NCBI GenBank assembly: GCA_964543995.1
Contig: CAZJBB010000005.1
Span: 1 to 44,380 of the forward strand
Reading direction: 5' to 3'
DNA: 44,380 nucleotides
Origin: CAIXTV01 sp964543995
Lineage (GTDB): Bacteria; Bacteroidota; Bacteroidia; Bacteroidales; CAIXTV01
The translations under genes and the position numbers were made by a program. This document shows, in pieces, positions 42,540 to 44,380 of this stretch. Positions within the stretch are counted from its first letter, which is position 1. Every line of letters starts with the position of its first letter. Under the pieces are notes generated by a model. It did not search any database. It saw only the letters and a program-made list of their open reading frames with translations, and was not told the origin of the DNA.

Positions 42540-42569
42540 CAAAATTAAATCAATTTTACTACTATCAAA
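42540..42569 (-). promoter_or_regulatory. Promoter of the oxidoreductase gene
   Basis: The minus strand has TTTG (42566-42569), an 18-base spacer and TAATTTTG (42540-42547), the best match to the two-part Bacteroidota promoter in the window, 47 bases upstream of the ATG at 42492. Confidence 0.65.
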
Positions 42570-42597
42570 GCATAAGGACAGAGTTTATTATATCTAT

Positions 42598-42632
42598 AAA
42601 AAAAAGGAGGAAAGGTTGTTTCCTCCTTTTTT
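42598..42632. terminator. Intrinsic terminator after hsp20
   Basis: GGAGGAAA (42606-42613) pairs with TTTCCTCC (42619-42626) across a GGTTG loop, extended by an A-run on one side and a T-run on the other. It follows the hsp20 stop on the minus strand and precedes the oxidoreductase promoter, separating the two units. Confidence 0.85.
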
Positions 42633-42647
42633 ATTGCACTGTTGAAA

Positions 42648-43073
42648 TTAGGCAATTTTGATTTCCTTCGACAAACTTGCTTTAGCTTCTTCTTTTTTAG
42701 GAAGTACCACTTTTAAGATACCATTTTCATACTCGGCACTGATGTTTTCACGGTTGATGGTTTGTGGCAAACTGAAACTCCGGCTGAAGGATCCATGGTA
42801 AAATTCTTTTCGACTGTAATTCTTCTTGGTTTCCTCTTTTTCTTCTTTTTTTTCTGAAGAAATGGTTAGGGTTTCGTTTTCAAGGTTGATTTTGAAATCC
42901 TCCTTATTTAACCCCGGGGCAGAAACATGCAGTTCAAAGTTGTTTTCTTCTTCCACAATGTTTACAGCAGGAAGATAATTGTAATCTTTCATTTCATTGA
43001 AAAAATCATGTTTAAACATGTTTTCAAAAACTTCGGGTAAACCCGGCTTGTAATTCCATCTGATTAAGTTCAT
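42648..43073 (-). CDS. Small heat shock protein (Hsp20/alpha-crystallin)
   Basis: A 141-residue ATP-independent chaperone that holds unfolded proteins. The alpha-crystallin domain runs from about 35 to 130: VNIVEEENNFELHVSAPGL, a KEDFKINLENETLTIS strand, the FSRSFSLPQTI segment and the AEYENGILKVVLPK motif. The C-terminal KEIKIA gives the I-x-I anchor used in oligomer assembly. A clear Shine-Dalgarno-like AGGAGA sits at 43082-43087, unusual in this window and suggesting strong translation. A heat-shock or CIRCE operator was not seen. Confidence 0.93.
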   Translation of the reverse strand: MNLIRWNYKPGLPEVFENMFKHDFFNEMKDYNYLPAVNIVEEENNFELHVSAPGLNKEDFKINLENETLTISSEKKEEKEETKKNYSRKEFYHGSFSRSFSLPQTINRENISAEYENGILKVVLPKKEEAKASLSKEIKIA

Positions 43074-43227
43074 AATATTGATCTCCTATTTTTAGTTTAT
43101 AAATTTTATAAACTTCGGTTTTCAAATTATGTTCCAAATACAAAAAACCATCAAAACAATGACATTATGTCTTGTTTTTGTTTTTTGCGCATGCCAGTTT
43201 GTCTGTTTTTGTGATTTTTGAACTTAA

Positions 43228-44380
43228 TTAGCCGCAATGAAAATATTTTTCTACCAACTTCAACATACCTTCCTTATCATTTTGAAGTTTTTCCATCAAA
43301 TTTTCATCTTGATAGTCTTTCAGTTTTTTGACAACCCCATCAATCATGCTTTGCGTAAAAACATCATATTTTAAGTACAAGGCAGCTTGATTTTGGAGCT
43401 GATCGGCTGAGTCATAACAAGAAACGGGGAGTTTTGATAAATTCTGAACCTTATCTTTATGTTTTTCCTCAAAAATATTAATATCCACATAGCGCTTTTC
43501 AGCGAAATCAATAGCCTCTTTCATTTCAAGGCCATAGCAAGCAGCTACGGTTAAACCGGCCAATAATAAATAAATATCTGCAGAACCATCCGGGCACCGA
43601 AATTCTACCGTTTGTTTTTCCGAAAAATCGGTATTTACACAAGTTTCCAAAGGATTGACCTTGCATATCATATTTTTGGCATTGGTCCAACCCAAGGGAA
43701 CTCGAATTAAAACCGAACGGTTTCTGTCGCCCCAGCAAATATTGGTAGGTGCTTCTTGGTGTGGTACCAAGCGGAAGTAAGAAGTAGGATTGGTGTTTCC
43801 AAAAGCAGTTAAAGAGGGTGCAAGAGAAAGATATCCGGCGATTAATTTTTTTGCGGTTTCGCTAAGCTTAGCGTTTTCTAACATTACGCTTTTCCCGTTT
43901 TTGGTAAGCTTGGTGTGAATATGCAAGCCACTTCCTGCTTTTCCGGCAGTAATTTTTGGAGCAAAAGTGAGATTAACTCCATATTTGAGAGCGAGTTCTC
44001 TAAGAATCCATTTGGCGATATATAATTGGTCGGCAGCTTTTTCTAATGGAGCCGGGGTGAATTCGATTTCGTTTTGTTCGTAATTCAAGCCGTTTAATGT
44101 GAAGTTTCCAACCTCCGAATGTCCATATTTGATTTGGCCACCGGTTTGAGCAATTGCTAACATGGCTTCAGTGCGAAAAGCTTCCCATTTCACAAAAGGA
44201 CCAGACTCGTGATAAGCCTTTTGGTCTGTGGCATTAAAGAGTTCCTCTGAGGGGCTGATCACATAATACTCAAGCTCTCCCATCACTTCAAATTCGAAGC
44301 CGGTTTGTTGCTTTAAAACCTGGTGTGCTTTAATCATGATGTTTTCCGGGGATGAAGCCAAAGGTTCCCCATCTTTATTG
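43228..44380 (-). CDS. Glutamine synthetase (5' end beyond the window)
   Basis: At least 384 residues; the frame stays open to the window edge (reads NKDGEPLASSPENIM), so the start lies to the right and the TTG at 44361 is not a start. The enzyme makes glutamine from glutamate, ammonia and ATP. Motifs: the first metal-binding strand FEFEVMGELEYY, the ATP-site KITAGKAGSGLHIHTKL, the glutamate/ATP segment YFRLVPHQEAPTNICWGDRN with NRSVLIRVP, and VEFRCPDGSADIYL near the active-site arginine. The C-terminus, about 75 residues after that, is helical and lacks the usual adenylylation tyrosine motif I would expect in type I-beta enzymes. The class (type I versus the shorter GS-like family) cannot be settled without the missing N-terminus. 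Confidence 0.9.
   Translation of the reverse strand, partial: NKDGEPLASSPENIMIKAHQVLKQQTGFEFEVMGELEYYVISPSEELFNATDQKAYHESGPFVKWEAFRTEAMLAIAQTGGQIKYGHSEVGNFTLNGLNYEQNEIEFTPAPLEKAADQLYIAKWILRELALKYGVNLTFAPKITAGKAGSGLHIHTKLTKNGKSVMLENAKLSETAKKLIAGYLSLAPSLTAFGNTNPTSYFRLVPHQEAPTNICWGDRNRSVLIRVPLGWTNAKNMICKVNPLETCVNTDFSEKQTVEFRCPDGSADIYLLLAGLTVAACYGLEMKEAIDFAEKRYVDINIFEEKHKDKVQNLSKLPVSCYDSADQLQNQAALYLKYDVFTQSMIDGVVKKLKDYQDENLMEKLQNDKEGMLKLVEKYFHCG

Overview
The window reads as chromosome from a low-GC member of the Bacteroidota. Four things support this: type IX secretion C-terminal sorting domains (type A at 462-1403 and 34773-36455, type B at 28930-32853); Bacteroidota-type -7 boxes (TAnnTTTG) upstream of many genes; an ATP synthase locus in the order B-E-F-H-A-G without the beta and epsilon genes; and a thiamine-riboswitch-controlled TonB-dependent receptor. 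No genus can be assigned from sequence alone.

Layout. 1-1403: AT-rich leader and a small T9SS cargo protein. 1413-8350 (minus): a compact six-gene operon encoding PqqD-like protein, ATP-grasp ligase, fold-III PLP decarboxylase, a urea-transporter/M23 peptidase fusion, a TPR/outer-membrane barrel protein and a periplasmic TPR protein. This is the best candidate for an undescribed system: enzymes that could make or attach an amine or amino acid, followed by inner-membrane, cell-wall and outer-membrane parts. 8475-9482 (minus): tRNA-dihydrouridine synthase. 9738-14778 (plus): ATP synthase genes, with a near-perfect terminator-like hairpin between atpE and atpF. 14989-17308: an IS200-like/RAYT transposase with ORF-less derivatives, a tandem ~560-bp array and many GCTCCNNNGGAGC-type palindromes. 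17375-18253: unknown membrane protein. 18393-18464: tRNA-Arg(CCT). 18548-19423: phosphodiester glycosidase family protein.

19485-24446 (minus): split transketolase with a vWA-domain gene between its halves, followed by an ECF sigma factor, a membrane protein and a Spy-like periplasmic protein. 24758-26316 (plus): ribF and a leucine-rich-repeat protein. 26326-28840 (minus): TPP riboswitch and TonB-dependent receptor, probably for thiamine or a precursor. 28930-32853 (minus): a 1307-residue repetitive T9SS surface protein. 33041-34730 (plus): Fe superoxide dismutase and GAPDH. 34773-38096 (minus): seven-repeat SBBP propeller protein, a secreted FG-GAP-like protein and a small membrane protein. 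38269-42492 (minus): EamA transporter and a 1077-residue multi-cofactor FAD/Fe-S oxidoreductase that fuses the three parts of HcnABC/opine-oxidase-like enzymes. 42648-43073: Hsp20. 43228-44380: glutamine synthetase, cut by the window edge.

Most of the window is housekeeping. The parts that deserve attention are the six-gene operon, the transposase-derived repeat array, the intra-operon atp hairpin, the fused oxidoreductase and the vWA gene inside the transketolase operon. All functional calls come from reading motifs by eye; no database search was run.
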